A stretch of 64,000 bases of DNA from Paeniglutamicibacter sulfureus (GCF_030512175.1 NZ_JAULBL010000002.1:35589-99588); one strand, 5' to 3'; shown: positions 34,295-43,977, counted from the first letter of the stretch. Notes: a model not told the origin generated them from the letters alone. Numbers and translations are program-made.

Positions 34295-35293
34295 CTACCT
34301 GGCCTCCTGGAATTCCTCGCTGTCGATGGTCTTTTGCTGGTGGACGTTGTACCGCGCCCCGGCAATCGTGGACTGGTTGATGATCTCCCCGGCCTCCGCC
34401 AGCTCGGCGGGGGAAAGCGACAGCCGGAGTGCACCGAGGTTCTCGGCGAAGTGGCCGGGGTTCTTGGTTCCAGGGATGGCATGGACATGCTCGCCCTGCG
34501 CCAGCACCCAGGCCAACGAGAGCGCGGCGGCGGTGGTCCCCAGGCGTGTCGCCAATCGTGCGAGGCGGTCGACCAGCTCTAGGTTGTGCGGGTAGTTTTC
34601 CTGGCTGAAGCGTGGCATGTGATGCCGCATGTCGCCGTCGGCCAGCGCGTCGATGCCACGCAGGTTGCCCGAAAGGAAGCCCCGGTAGAGCGGGGAGAAT
34701 GCCACCAACGCCGTCCCCAGCTCGGCGCAGGCCTCCACCATGCCCAGCTCCGGGTTGCGGGTGGCCAGCGAGTATTCGTTTTGCACCGCGGCAATCGGGT
34801 GCACCTCGTGCGCGATGCGCAGCGTGGCGACCGAAACTTCGGAGAGCCCGATGCCGCCGATCTTCCCCTGGGCCACGGCCTCGGCCAGCGCGCCGACCGA
34901 TTCCTGGATCGGGACCTTGGGGTCGAGCCGGTGCAGGTAATAGAGGTCGATGTGCTCCGTCTGCAGGCGCTGCAGCGAGGCGTCGACCTGGGCGCGGAGA
35001 GTTTCGGGGCGTCCGTCGATCTGCCCGCGGCCATCGACCAGGGCCAGCCCGCCCTTGGAAGCCAGCAGGTACTCGCCCCGGCGCTGTTTCAGGTGCTGGC
35101 CAATGAGGTTTTCGCTGCGGTGCCCGCCGTACAAGGTTGCTGTGTCAAGGTGGTCGACCCCGGCATCCAGCACGTCGTGCAGCAGCCGCCCGGCTTCCCG
35201 GTCGGTGGGGAAATCCGAGTATCCATGGGCGATGTTCATGGCCCCGAAGCCCAGGGGATTGACGTTCTTGCCTGCCAGTACACGCGTAGTCAT
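34295..35293 (-). CDS. Aldo/keto reductase
   Basis: The protein of 332 residues has the (beta/alpha)8 AKR signatures: GFGAMNIAHGY, the catalytic Asp-Tyr pair in HLDTATLYGGHRSE, the Lys in LASKGG, the HIDLYYLHRLDP motif, and the NADPH-binding AIPGTKNPGHFAENLGAL near the C-terminus. It reduces aldehydes or ketones with NADPH in the cytosol; the substrate is not predictable. Start is the ATG at 35293 (MTTRVL). Confidence 0.92.
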   Translation of the reverse strand: MTTRVLAGKNVNPLGFGAMNIAHGYSDFPTDREAGRLLHDVLDAGVDHLDTATLYGGHRSENLIGQHLKQRRGEYLLASKGGLALVDGRGQIDGRPETLRAQVDASLQRLQTEHIDLYYLHRLDPKVPIQESVGALAEAVAQGKIGGIGLSEVSVATLRIAHEVHPIAAVQNEYSLATRNPELGMVEACAELGTALVAFSPLYRGFLSGNLRGIDALADGDMRHHMPRFSQENYPHNLELVDRLARLATRLGTTAAALSLAWVLAQGEHVHAIPGTKNPGHFAENLGALRLSLSPAELAEAGEIINQSTIAGARYNVHQQKTIDSEEFQEAR

Positions 35294-35341
35294 GGGTTCA
35301 TTTCTAGCATGCGACGCCGACCGAGCGCCCATCACCGCGCA

Positions 35342-35596
35342 TCACTTCGTCATGCTCGGAGAGCAGGTGTTTGCCTCGACGCCCGCCGTTCCGGCCTCTC
35401 GGTTCGGGTGCATGACGCCGTCTTGGTGGCGCTGGCCCGGAAGCGGTGGGCGTGCTCCGATGCGGGTGGACGCCAAGGGAGTGCACATGGCCGCGGACGC
35501 ACGGGGGCTGCGTCGCAATTCTTCGGCCAACGCGCGCACGGCGACAGGCTGGGTGGCGAAAATGCGGCTGTCCAGCGGTGCATGTGAATTGGTCAT
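35342..35596 (-). CDS. Small hypothetical protein
   Basis: This frame codes for 84 residues from an ATG at 35596 that follows GGAGA by nine bases, a good ribosome site. The first half (MTNSHAPLDSRIFATQPV, then AVRALAEELRR) reads like a real helix-containing start, while the second half is Arg/Pro-rich and less convincing, so the gene could be truncated or frameshifted. No family is recognised. Confidence 0.4.
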   Translation of the reverse strand: MTNSHAPLDSRIFATQPVAVRALAEELRRSPRASAAMCTPLASTRIGARPPLPGQRHQDGVMHPNREAGTAGVEANTCSPSMTK

Positions 35597-35682
35597 GCCC
35601 AATCTTCTCCAACGGACGTGTCCCACCGGCGAACCGGACATGAATCCCTGGGGGTGCCGCCGGGGGTGGTCGGCCGGCTGGC

Positions 35683-38600
35683 TCAGGACCCCAGGGCCAG
35701 GAACGCCCCGAGCTGTGCGAAGGCAGCGGGAGTGGATGGCAGGAACTGCGTCAGCGCGGGGGAGCGCACGATGACCGCCCGCCATTGTCCGCGCGAGACT
35801 GCCACATTGATCCGGTTGCGGTTCAGCAGGAAGTCGATGCCGCGGGCCGCGTCATCTGCCGAGGAGCACGCCATGGAGACAATGACCACCGGCGCCTCCT
35901 GCCCCTGGAACTTGTCGACGGTGCCGACCTTCACGTCTTCCAACCCTGCCGCGTCGAGCTCGGCGCGCAGCAGGTTCACCTGCGCGTTGTAGGCCGCGAC
36001 CACCAGGACGTCCTTTGCCAATAGCGGCCTCGGGGACTCTGCCTCGCCTCCAATCCAGGACAATCCCATGTGGGCGCGCACCTGGTTGATGACCTCGTGG
36101 GCTTCCTCCACGGATTGGGTGGTGTTTCCGCGGTGCTCCACCAGGACGGTGGACACCCCGGCGGGGACCTGCGAGAGCGAACGCTGTGCGGCCGCGGAGG
36201 CCGAATGCAGCTTGGACTCGTAGCTCAGCGCCGAGACCTTGGCACACAGCTCCGGGTGCATGCGCCACGAATCGGCAAGGAAGTAGCCCAGCTCCTCGGG
36301 CAGCGTGGGGTGCCCGGCGCTGAGCCAGCCCAGCGCGGACTCGTCCACCGGCTGCGGGTGCGAACCCTGGGTGACCTGCGGCAGCTGCTGCGGGTCACCC
36401 AGCAGGAGCAGGCGGGTGGCGGCACGGGAGACCGCCAGCGTGTTGGCCAGCGAATACTGCCCGGCCTCGTCGATGACCAACAGGTCCAGGGAGCCCTCGG
36501 GGACCCGCTTGCCGGTCATGGTCCACGCGGTGCCTCCAATCAGTGCCCCCTGGTCCGAGTTCAGCAGATCCTCAACCGCGTCGTCGGTGGTGCCGGACCA
36601 CGGGACCTCGGTTTTGTCCCCGGCCTTCAGCTTCTTGGCGACCTGCTCCGGATGCACCCCGGCGCTGGTGATGGCCTTGGTCAGCACGTTGTCCACCACC
36701 GAGTGGGACTGGGCCACCACACCGACCTTCCATCCCTGTTTCACCAGGGCCGCGATGACGTGGGATGCCACGTAGGTCTTGCCGGTGCCCGGGGGTCCCT
36801 GGACTGCAAGATAGGAATCGTCGAGGTCACCCAAGGACTCAATGATGGCACCCACGATGTTGGGGTGCCCGTTGACGATGTTGGGCACCGGCGGGGTGGA
36901 AAGTGTCTTGAAGCGCGGTGCGGACTTGCGCAGGATGTCGATCCCCGGGTGCCTGGGCAGGGAAGGCAGCGCACCGCCGACGGTGCGGGCCAGCTCGGCC
37001 AGTGCATCACGCAATGAGGTGGTGTTGATCGGCTGGTCCGGGGTCAGCGCCACGGGCAGGGTGCCGAACGGCGGGACCTTGGTGTTGGATTTTTCGGTGA
37101 TGACGAATCGTTCGTCGTTCTCGTTCACCACGGCGTTGAACAGCCCCGCCCGCCCGGCCATGCTCGGTTCGAGTTCGGGGGGCAACGGCTGGGAGTACAT
37201 GGCAAACCAGCTCGAGCCGACCTTGAAGTCCGAACCTTCGGCCATGGTGCCGCTCAGCTCGGTGACACGGGATTCAACCCTGGCCCTGGTGCTTGCCTTG
37301 TGCCAGTCCTCGAGCACTCTTGCCTCGTCGACAACGAACACGTTGCGGGTCTCGGCCCACGAATCGAAAGGTGCATCGAGCCGGTCGAAGTGCTCCCACC
37401 AGAACTGCTTGGCCTCGCGCCGGTGGTAGCCGGTGGCGGCGGCAACCATGGCGATGGCCCGCTCGTCGTCATCCAGTGCGCGGTCCTGAGGGAGTGATTC
37501 GAGGTACTCGCGCAGCGCGATTTCCTCAGCGCTGGGCTCGACGTCGTCGACGCCGGGAAGGGGGGTCTCGTCCACCCACTCGGCGCGTGTTTCGTGCGGT
37601 ACCAGGCCCAGCAGCCAGTCGCGCAGCCGCAACGTGGAGAGGCAATCGTATTCGTTGTAGTCGCGGATGGATTCCAGGATCCGCCCGGCCTCGGCATCGT
37701 CAACGCCCAGCTGCTCGGTGTACTTGGCGTAGGCGACGACGGAGGCGCCTGCGTCCTTGACGTCCCCGCCGCGCAGGTGCTCGCCCATGTAGAGCGGCTC
37801 GAGCTTCTTGATCGAATAGGAGCGCTCGGAGATCAACAGCGAGTGGCGGACGGTGTCGTAGAGGTCCACCAGCAGCCCATCGCGCAGCCACTGGTCGATG
37901 GTGTCCTCGGCGACCACGTGGCGCAGCGAGAGGTTCCGAAGGGCGCTCTTCTCATAGGGCGCATAGTGGTAGATCTTCATCTGGGGGAAGACCGCTCGGC
38001 GCGCCTCGACGTAGGCGACGAAGTCGGTGAAGGCCTTGCGCTCCTCGGCCCGGGAATGCGCCCAGAAGGGTTTGAACACCGGCTCGGCCGTATCGATCTC
38101 GATGACGCCGAAGAGGTATTCCAGTCCCCAGGACTCGTCAAAAGGATCCTGCCACAGCGGATCGCCTTCGAAGTCAAAGAAGATGTCCCCGGCGTTGGGT
38201 TCCGGGAGCCGGGAAATGGTTTGGGTTCCATTGACCTTGTAGGCAACCCCGCCGATGGTTCCGTCGCTGGTTCCGAGCCCGACCTGCATGCGTGCCTGTT
38301 CGGCAAGCTTGTGGTGCGGATCGCGTGCCTTGGTGTTGCCTGCGGCGAGCTCGTCAATGGTGTTGATTCCGGCTTCCATGAGCTTCCTGCGCTTGACGGT
38401 GCTCATGCCGGCGACCAGCAGCAGGTCGCGGTGCTTGGCCACCTGCTCGGCGCAGTAATCGCAGCGTCCGCAGGCGCCGATGCCGTCCTGGCCCCAGATG
38501 ACGGGGTTTGTTCCCGACCGATGGGCGAAGGTCAACGCCTTGAAACGGGCCCGGCGCTCCTTGAACACCGGAAGCAGCTCATGCATCTGGTGCACCGAAT

Positions 38601-39147
38601 GCGTCTTGTCCCCGAGCACCAGGGTGGTCTTTGCGGCGACCGGGATTCCGGCGGTGATGAGCTGGTCGCCGTAGGCAGCCAGTTGGAGCAGGGCCGTGAC
38701 GCGGGCGTGGCGGGCCAACTTGGTGTCCCACACCGCGTAGGAGCCGTCCGGTTCACGGACCAGGAAGTCGGCAAAGCCGACGAATTCCCCGTCGAAGAAG
38801 GTCGCCTGGAACACCACGTCGGCGCCCTTGAGCAGCGCCTGGTGCGTTTCCTCGTGTGCCTGCTCCAGCGAGGCCCGATCCCCGCGGACTCCGGCGGCCA
38901 GCATCTTGACGCCGCGGCCGGTGGATGGGTCGTAGTCGCCGAATTGTGCGCGCAGCTCTTCCAGGACCTTGTGTTCATGGGCGTCGCCAAGCACCGCGGT
39001 GCGGTCGAGCATTTCATCGGGTCCGAAATCGGCCTTGTCGCTGCGTCCCAGGCGTTCGTCGAGCTTGCTCAGCGAGGCGAATTCGCAGCTTGCGGCCACC
39101 ACGAGGTCGGATGCGGAGTAGATCAGGTCCTGATCGAGGAAAAACAC
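35683..39147 (-). CDS. RecB-like nuclease fused to SF1 helicase (TM0106 family)
   Basis: The protein of 1154 residues has three parts. An N-terminal RecB/Cas4-like nuclease region has Cys21 and a CGRCDYC cluster near residue 228, suggesting an Fe-S cluster like that of Cas4 or Dna2. A central RNase H-like segment begins with FFDFEGDP (residues about 325-510). The C-terminal superfamily 1 helicase has Walker A GPPGTGKT near residue 785, DEAGQ near 890, GDPQQLPQV, and the late motifs VDKFQGQE and NVAVSRG. It probably unwinds and cleaves DNA in repair or restriction. It is a widespread actinobacterial gene of unknown exact role. Confidence 0.88.
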   Translation of the reverse strand: MFFLDQDLIYSASDLVVAASCEFASLSKLDERLGRSDKADFGPDEMLDRTAVLGDAHEHKVLEELRAQFGDYDPSTGRGVKMLAAGVRGDRASLEQAHEETHQALLKGADVVFQATFFDGEFVGFADFLVREPDGSYAVWDTKLARHARVTALLQLAAYGDQLITAGIPVAAKTTLVLGDKTHSVHQMHELLPVFKERRARFKALTFAHRSGTNPVIWGQDGIGACGRCDYCAEQVAKHRDLLLVAGMSTVKRRKLMEAGINTIDELAAGNTKARDPHHKLAEQARMQVGLGTSDGTIGGVAYKVNGTQTISRLPEPNAGDIFFDFEGDPLWQDPFDESWGLEYLFGVIEIDTAEPVFKPFWAHSRAEERKAFTDFVAYVEARRAVFPQMKIYHYAPYEKSALRNLSLRHVVAEDTIDQWLRDGLLVDLYDTVRHSLLISERSYSIKKLEPLYMGEHLRGGDVKDAGASVVAYAKYTEQLGVDDAEAGRILESIRDYNEYDCLSTLRLRDWLLGLVPHETRAEWVDETPLPGVDDVEPSAEEIALREYLESLPQDRALDDDERAIAMVAAATGYHRREAKQFWWEHFDRLDAPFDSWAETRNVFVVDEARVLEDWHKASTRARVESRVTELSGTMAEGSDFKVGSSWFAMYSQPLPPELEPSMAGRAGLFNAVVNENDERFVITEKSNTKVPPFGTLPVALTPDQPINTTSLRDALAELARTVGGALPSLPRHPGIDILRKSAPRFKTLSTPPVPNIVNGHPNIVGAIIESLGDLDDSYLAVQGPPGTGKTYVASHVIAALVKQGWKVGVVAQSHSVVDNVLTKAITSAGVHPEQVAKKLKAGDKTEVPWSGTTDDAVEDLLNSDQGALIGGTAWTMTGKRVPEGSLDLLVIDEAGQYSLANTLAVSRAATRLLLLGDPQQLPQVTQGSHPQPVDESALGWLSAGHPTLPEELGYFLADSWRMHPELCAKVSALSYESKLHSASAAAQRSLSQVPAGVSTVLVEHRGNTTQSVEEAHEVINQVRAHMGLSWIGGEAESPRPLLAKDVLVVAAYNAQVNLLRAELDAAGLEDVKVGTVDKFQGQEAPVVIVSMACSSADDAARGIDFLLNRNRINVAVSRGQWRAVIVRSPALTQFLPSTPAAFAQLGAFLALGS

Positions 39148-39239
39148 GGGACGGGTGCTCCTTTGCCTTGGCTTGTCTTTGAACCTAGCACCGACCCTCC
39201 GTCATTTCGGTTCCGGTGAGGAGCGGCGTGCGCCCTGCG

Positions 39240-40487
39240 CTACTTGACGCCGGGGGCGGACACCGCGGATTTTTCGTTTCCTTCTTCCTCCGGCTGCATC
39301 GAGGCGCCGCGGGTCATGGTGCACAGGAACAGCGCGGAAATACCGGCCGAGACCAACATTGCGGCGGCCATCGGCACCGCGCTGTGCTCGCCGGCCATGC
39401 CCACGATCGGGGAGGCGATGGCCGCGAGCGTGAACTGCAAGGCGCCGAGAATCGCCGAGCCGGTGCCGGCAAACCGGGTGACCTGCGCGGTGGCCAACGC
39501 CGAGGCATTTCCCAGCACAAGGCCCAGCGCCGAGACCGTGACAAAGAGCAGCAGCATCGTGGGGATCGCCGGGGTGCCGGCGAAGACGATGATGCACAGC
39601 AGTGCCGCGCTGCCGGCCAGCAGGCTTCCGACCCCGATATAGGTCAGCCGCTTCGGGCCGGCCCGGGTGACCAATCTGGCCGAAACAATGCTGGCGGCTG
39701 TCAGGCCGAGTGCATTGGCTCCGAAAGCCAATGAGTAGGTGGTGCTTCCCAGTCCGATGATGTTCTGCAGGACGAAGGGGGAGGCTGCGATGTAGGCGAA
39801 CATCGCAGTCATGGCGAAGGCGAACGTGAGTGTGAATCCGAGGTAGGGCTTGTTTCGCAGCACCTGCCCGGCGTTGGAACCCAGTACCTTGAGCCCGCCG
39901 GCGCTGCGGCGCTCGGGCGGCAGCGATTCGCGGACCAGGAAGGCGGCGCCGATGATCATCAGCAGGTTCAGTCCCGCCAGCACCCAGAACACGCCGCGCC
40001 AGCCGAAGCCCTGGATGATTCCGCTGCCCAGGAGCGGGGCGAGGACCGGGGCGATGCCGCCGACGGTCATCATGATTGAGAACATCCTGGCGGCATTGAC
40101 GCCGCGGGCGATGTCAGTGATGATGGCCCTGGCCAGGACCACGCCGGCGGCGCCGCTGAAGCCCTGGACGAAGCGCATGGCAATGAGCCACTCGATGGTT
40201 GGCGCCAGCGCGCACAGGGCGCTTGCCGCAAGGCAGGCCACCGTGCCCAGCAACAGTGGCCTGCGGCGGCCGAACTGGTCCGAAAGCGGACCGATCACCA
40301 ATTGTCCCGTTGCCAGGCCCAGCATGAAGGTGGTCAGGGTGAGCTGCACCGAGGTGGCGCTGGTGTTCAGATCCGACATCATCTGCGGGAACGCCGGGAG
40401 GTACATGTCGATGGCGAAGGGCGCAATGGCGCTGAGCAGCGCCAGGATGCCCAACAGGGACGCGGAGGTTTTGCCGGGGTTGGTCAT
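39240..40487 (-). CDS. Bcr/CflA-type multidrug efflux MFS transporter
   Basis: The protein of 415 residues has twelve hydrophobic segments and MFS features: DMYLPAFPQM in helix 1, the loop 2-3 motif GPLSDQFGRRRP, and RFVQGFSGAAGVVLARA, typical of the Bcr/CflA drug exporters (DHA1). It would export a drug or small molecule in exchange for protons. I use the ATG at 40487 (MTNPGK); the longer frame is unlikely. Confidence 0.87.
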   Translation of the reverse strand: MTNPGKTSASLLGILALLSAIAPFAIDMYLPAFPQMMSDLNTSATSVQLTLTTFMLGLATGQLVIGPLSDQFGRRRPLLLGTVACLAASALCALAPTIEWLIAMRFVQGFSGAAGVVLARAIITDIARGVNAARMFSIMMTVGGIAPVLAPLLGSGIIQGFGWRGVFWVLAGLNLLMIIGAAFLVRESLPPERRSAGGLKVLGSNAGQVLRNKPYLGFTLTFAFAMTAMFAYIAASPFVLQNIIGLGSTTYSLAFGANALGLTAASIVSARLVTRAGPKRLTYIGVGSLLAGSAALLCIIVFAGTPAIPTMLLLFVTVSALGLVLGNASALATAQVTRFAGTGSAILGALQFTLAAIASPIVGMAGEHSAVPMAAAMLVSAGISALFLCTMTRGASMQPEEEGNEKSAVSAPGVK

Positions 40488-40592
40488 GGCGTGGAAGGTG
40501 CCCACTTTCTCGTTGCAGGCAGGGTCCGGGACATACCCACCATGTTTCCACATTGATGATGGGCATGCCCGCGCCGGCATCCGTGGGCGGTG

Positions 40593-40624
40593 CCAAGGAC
40601 CGTGCTTGCCGAATCAGTCCTTGG
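40593..40624 (-). terminator. Hairpin over the stop of the alpha/beta hydrolase gene
   Basis: CCAAGGAC (40593-40600) and GTCCTTGG (40617-40624) form an 8-bp stem that includes the last codons of the hydrolase gene read on the minus strand. There is no T tract, so termination is only possible. Confidence 0.3.
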
Positions 40625-41282
40625 AAAGCTGCCTGAGGATGAAGGCCGCGGTGGCCTCGGCGAGCCCCGCACCGTCCTCGGATACCGTGCGCCCGGAGCG
40701 GGCGACCTTGAAGGAGTGGTCTCCGCCTTCGAACCAAACCACTTCGCTGGCCGGGTTGAGGTTGGAGACCACGCGGGTCATGAGTTCCTGGTTGGCGAAG
40801 GGGTCGCGGGTGCCTTCGAGGAAAAGCATCGGCACCTGCAACGGGTAGAGGTGTTCGTCGCGAAGTTTGTCTTCCTTCTTCGGGGCATGCAAGGGGTAGC
40901 CCAGAAAGATCAGGGCCTGGGTGTCCATGCCGTCGGCGACGGCCATGGAGGCCATGCGACCGCCAAATGACTTGCCGGCGGCGAACACCGGAAGTTCCCC
41001 GGAGAGGTTCGCGCCGACCCACTCGCGTATCTGTTTCCACACGTTGATCGCAACGGGTGCACGGTCCGGAAATTTCTTGCCCGCATCCATGTACGGGAAA
41101 TTGAAGCGCAGCACCGAAATGCCTTTTTCGGCGACTGCCCGGGCGTAGCCGGCCATGAAGTCATGGTCCTTGCCGGCGCCGGCTCCGTGGGCGAGGACCA
41201 GAAACGCCAGGGGATTTTCGGCCTCATCAAGCAAAGCGGTGACACTTTCGGTGCCGCACGGGATGTTCAATTCCTGGCTCAT
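40614..41282 (-). CDS. Alpha/beta hydrolase (dienelactone hydrolase/KANL3-Tex30-like)
   Basis: The protein of 222 residues has an alpha/beta hydrolase core: LAHGAGAGKDHDF as oxyanion loop, the nucleophile elbow AGKSFGGRMAS with the serine near residue 105, an acidic residue in FLEGTRDPFA, and the catalytic His in GGDHSFKV. The AGAGKDHDF and GKSFGGR motifs are typical of the Tex30/KANL3-type subfamily, whose substrates are unknown. It is monocistronic and followed by 182 empty bases up to the glutaminase gene's 3' end. Confidence 0.83.
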   Translation of the reverse strand: MSQELNIPCGTESVTALLDEAENPLAFLVLAHGAGAGKDHDFMAGYARAVAEKGISVLRFNFPYMDAGKKFPDRAPVAINVWKQIREWVGANLSGELPVFAAGKSFGGRMASMAVADGMDTQALIFLGYPLHAPKKEDKLRDEHLYPLQVPMLFLEGTRDPFANQELMTRVVSNLNPASEVVWFEGGDHSFKVARSGRTVSEDGAGLAEATAAFILRQLSKD

Positions 41283-41464
41283 GGGTTCAAGCCTAGATCT
41301 TGTTGGCCGGTTGGATCGAACCGATCACGATGGTCGGAGGGCGGCGCTGGTCGCCACCGACTCCAAGAGCGCTGTCGACGAGGTGGCAGTGCCTTGCGAA
41401 TTCGAAATGCGCTGGCACCGGCCGCGGAACATATTTGCGCGCATTCCCTGAATGCCGAGGCGCG

Positions 41465-43252
41465 TCAGTGCAGTGGGAAGTTCGAGTCCTTGATGTTCGC
41501 CTCGACCCGGGTGTAGGCATCGCGGGCGACGGCCTTCCAGAAGCGCAAGGCAGTTCCCGGGTCATCGGCCTCCAGCGTGGCGATCGACGCGGCCGAGAGC
41601 ACCTTTAGGTGCAGCCTGCCCACGGCCGTGACCCGGGTGGTTTGTTCGCCCTCACCGCCCAGGGCGATCTCGCCGAAGGTCATGCCCGCCGAAAGCGTCG
41701 CGTGCCGCACCGGCTTGCCGTTTTGCAGGGTCGAGGTGACCACCTTGCCCTTGAGGATGAAGTAGACGCCACCGAATTCCTGGCCGGGCCGGCGAATAAT
41801 GCGTCCGTCCTCGATCCGGGACTCCTCCATCAGGGATTCGAGCAGGTCGATGTCAACGGCGTCCAGCGGCGCCAGCGCAGCGAAGTCGCAGACCGAGACC
41901 TCGCTGGGCACCAGGTCGTCGCCCCCGTAGCGCTGCAGCAACGTGGTCTCTGCCCATTCCACCGCGTCGTTGCGGCTGGGAAAGCAGCGCAGCGACTCCA
42001 GCGGCTCGAAGATTTTTTCCTGGACCAACACCATGGTGCGGCCTTCCGCCTCCAGTTCCCGGCCGAGCTGGTGGATCATCTCCACCGCAATGCGATCGAT
42101 GTCGTCGACCCGGCGCAGATCCAGGATCACCAGTTCCACGGAAGGGTCCAGTTCGCTGACTTCGCGCACCATGGACTCGGTGCCGGCGAAGAGCAAGTCG
42201 CCGGCCAGCTCCACGATGTGCGCCCGTTCCCCGTACTCGGCCAACAGCTTGCTGGCGGCATCGGTGTAGCGGGTGTAGGACGGGGCATCGGTGATGTCGA
42301 AGTGGTCGCGGATCACCGAGCGGCCCAGGCGGGCGGCGCGCACAAAGTGCATCCCCATATCGGCGCTGATGCGTTCGCTGGCGGCGACCCCGCGCACGGA
42401 GGAACCGTGGAGGTCCAAGGCGGGGGAGTAGATGGCCAGTCCCACCTGGCCGGGAAGCACGGCAATCAGCCCGCCGCCGACTCCCGACTTGGCGGGCAGC
42501 CCCACGGCGGAGATCCATGCTCCGGCATCGTCATACATGCCGCAGGTTGTCATGACCGACAGGGTGCGCTGGACCGCTTCCTTGCTCATGACCTGAACCC
42601 CGGTGCGCGGCTGGGTGCCGCCATTGGCCAGCGTCGCTGCCATCATGGCCAAGTCCTGGGTGTTGACCATGACCGAGCAGGCGCGGAAGTAGTCCTCCAA
42701 CACCGGGCTTGGATCGGTCTCGATGATGTCGAAGGAACGCAGCAGGTAGGCCAGTGCGCGGTTGCGGTGCCCGGTGAGCGCCTCGGAGGCGAAGATGGAA
42801 TCGCTTAGTTCCAGGCGTCGCCCGGCGGCCGTGGAGAAGTGTTCCAGGATGCGCTCGAAGCGCGGGGCATCGGTGTTCCTGATCAGCGAAACCGTGGCAA
42901 TGGCCCCGGCATTGATCATGGCGTTGGCCGGGCGCCCGCTGCCCCGGGCCAGCGAGATCTCGTTGAACGCGTCCCCGCTGGGTTCCACATCGATCTTCGT
43001 ATCCACCGCGTCCAGGCCGATGTCGTCCAGCGCCAACGCGTAGGAGAACGGCTTGGAAATGGATTGGATGGAGAATTCCAGGTCGGCATCCCCGATCCGG
43101 TACACGTGGCCGTCGACGGTGGCCATGGCAATGGCGAACTTCGAGGGATCGGCGTCGGCCATTGCCGGGATGCCCTGGTAGGGGGTTCCTGCCGTGAGAT
43201 CCAGAAGCTCTGCATGGAGGTCCGCGAGGTAGCTGTCAATGGGGGAGCGCAT
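41465..43252 (-). CDS. glsA: Glutaminase fused to STAS and cyclic-nucleotide-binding domains
   Basis: The protein of 595 residues has three domains. Residues 1-305 are a serine-dependent glutaminase with the SxxK pair Ser64-Lys67 (SISKPFSY), NAMINAGAI and a VGLPAKSGVGGG loop. Residues about 340-445 resemble a STAS domain (ELVILDLRRVDDID). Residues about 470-590 form a cNMP-binding fold with FGEIALGG, in the place of the phosphate-binding cassette. It hydrolyses glutamine to glutamate and ammonia. The extra domains suggest allosteric control by a nucleotide, although the cassette lacks the usual RTA/RAA arginine pair context (TTRVTA is present). Confidence 0.9.
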   Translation of the reverse strand: MRSPIDSYLADLHAELLDLTAGTPYQGIPAMADADPSKFAIAMATVDGHVYRIGDADLEFSIQSISKPFSYALALDDIGLDAVDTKIDVEPSGDAFNEISLARGSGRPANAMINAGAIATVSLIRNTDAPRFERILEHFSTAAGRRLELSDSIFASEALTGHRNRALAYLLRSFDIIETDPSPVLEDYFRACSVMVNTQDLAMMAATLANGGTQPRTGVQVMSKEAVQRTLSVMTTCGMYDDAGAWISAVGLPAKSGVGGGLIAVLPGQVGLAIYSPALDLHGSSVRGVAASERISADMGMHFVRAARLGRSVIRDHFDITDAPSYTRYTDAASKLLAEYGERAHIVELAGDLLFAGTESMVREVSELDPSVELVILDLRRVDDIDRIAVEMIHQLGRELEAEGRTMVLVQEKIFEPLESLRCFPSRNDAVEWAETTLLQRYGGDDLVPSEVSVCDFAALAPLDAVDIDLLESLMEESRIEDGRIIRRPGQEFGGVYFILKGKVVTSTLQNGKPVRHATLSAGMTFGEIALGGEGEQTTRVTAVGRLHLKVLSAASIATLEADDPGTALRFWKAVARDAYTRVEANIKDSNFPLH

Positions 43253-43257
43253 GACTC

Positions 43258-43977
43258 CTAGCCTAGGGGTTCGACGCCCGCCGTGTCCGCGATGGCCTGC
43301 ATGGGCTTGGTGGTCAGGGCCTGTCCGATGGCAGCACCGAGGATCTTGGCGCCCTCGACATTGGGGTGCACCCCGTCGTCGCTGAGTCCCTCAATGAAGG
43401 TGTTCGCCTCGCTGCGCAATCCGGCCGACGCGTCCACGTATGTCCAGCCGCGCTCGCCGGCGAAGGTTTTCAGGAATTCGTTGTAGGCCACCGTTGCCGC
43501 AACGGCGTCGTCGCGGGGAGGAATGCTGCTCAGCAGAACCATGGGTGCCCGTACGATGCGGGCGATGCGCGCCAGGTTCTCTCCGATCATTGTGTGGCTG
43601 TTGCCGTGCGCGAGGTCGTTGGTGCCGGCCAGGATGACCAGGGAATCCGCGCTTCCGGCACGCAGGGCCACGGCCATGTCCCCGCTTTGGGCACCGCCCA
43701 GGGCCCAGCCGCCGGTCCATGCCAGGGTGGCGGGCGTCCCGGGTGTGTTCACGTACCTCACCCAGGAGGCTTCGCCGACGTGGCCGACGGCCACCTTGCG
43801 GCTTCCCGCTGCCGTGATCGAGTCCCCGGCGACCATGAAGGTGTTGTGGTTTACGCCCGCTGGAACAGCGAAGGCTTGCGGCAGCGGCTCATCTGCGCGC
43901 GGCATGCCGGACAGACCCAGCAGTCCCACGAAGACGGCCATGCATGCAAGTATCAAGAAGGGTTTGCGAGTTCCCAA
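43258..43977 (-). CDS. Secreted SGNH/GDSL hydrolase
   Basis: The protein has about 239 residues. An N-terminal signal segment (FLILACMAVFVGLLGLSG) is followed by the GDS nucleophile block in VAGDSITAAG, a GTND block in VILAGTNDLAHGN, and the catalytic DGVHPN block near the C-terminus. SGNH enzymes are esterases or lipases, including cell-wall and polysaccharide deacetylases. I favour the TTG at 43977, seven bases after AGGAAAGGGG, over the ATG at 43998 which has the ribosome site inside the coding region. It follows the glutaminase on the same strand by five bases upstream. Confidence 0.85.
   Translation of the reverse strand: MGTRKPFLILACMAVFVGLLGLSGMPRADEPLPQAFAVPAGVNHNTFMVAGDSITAAGSRKVAVGHVGEASWVRYVNTPGTPATLAWTGGWALGGAQSGDMAVALRAGSADSLVILAGTNDLAHGNSHTMIGENLARIARIVRAPMVLLSSIPPRDDAVAATVAYNEFLKTFAGERGWTYVDASAGLRSEANTFIEGLSDDGVHPNVEGAKILGAAIGQALTTKPMQAIADTAGVEPLG

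Noticed and set aside
33874..34488. 204-codon minus-strand frame in the jetA/aldo-keto reductase gap
   Set aside because: Arg/Pro/Ser-rich, no motif, overlaps the reductase 3' end; the plus-strand lipoprotein remnant explains the region better.
37594..39219. Long plus-strand open frame (541 codons)
   Set aside because: It lies opposite the nuclease-helicase gene and has no recognisable motif.
41283..41464. Possible short gene between the alpha/beta hydrolase and glutaminase genes
   Set aside because: The candidate frames run into the glutaminase gene, lack ribosome sites and have biased composition.
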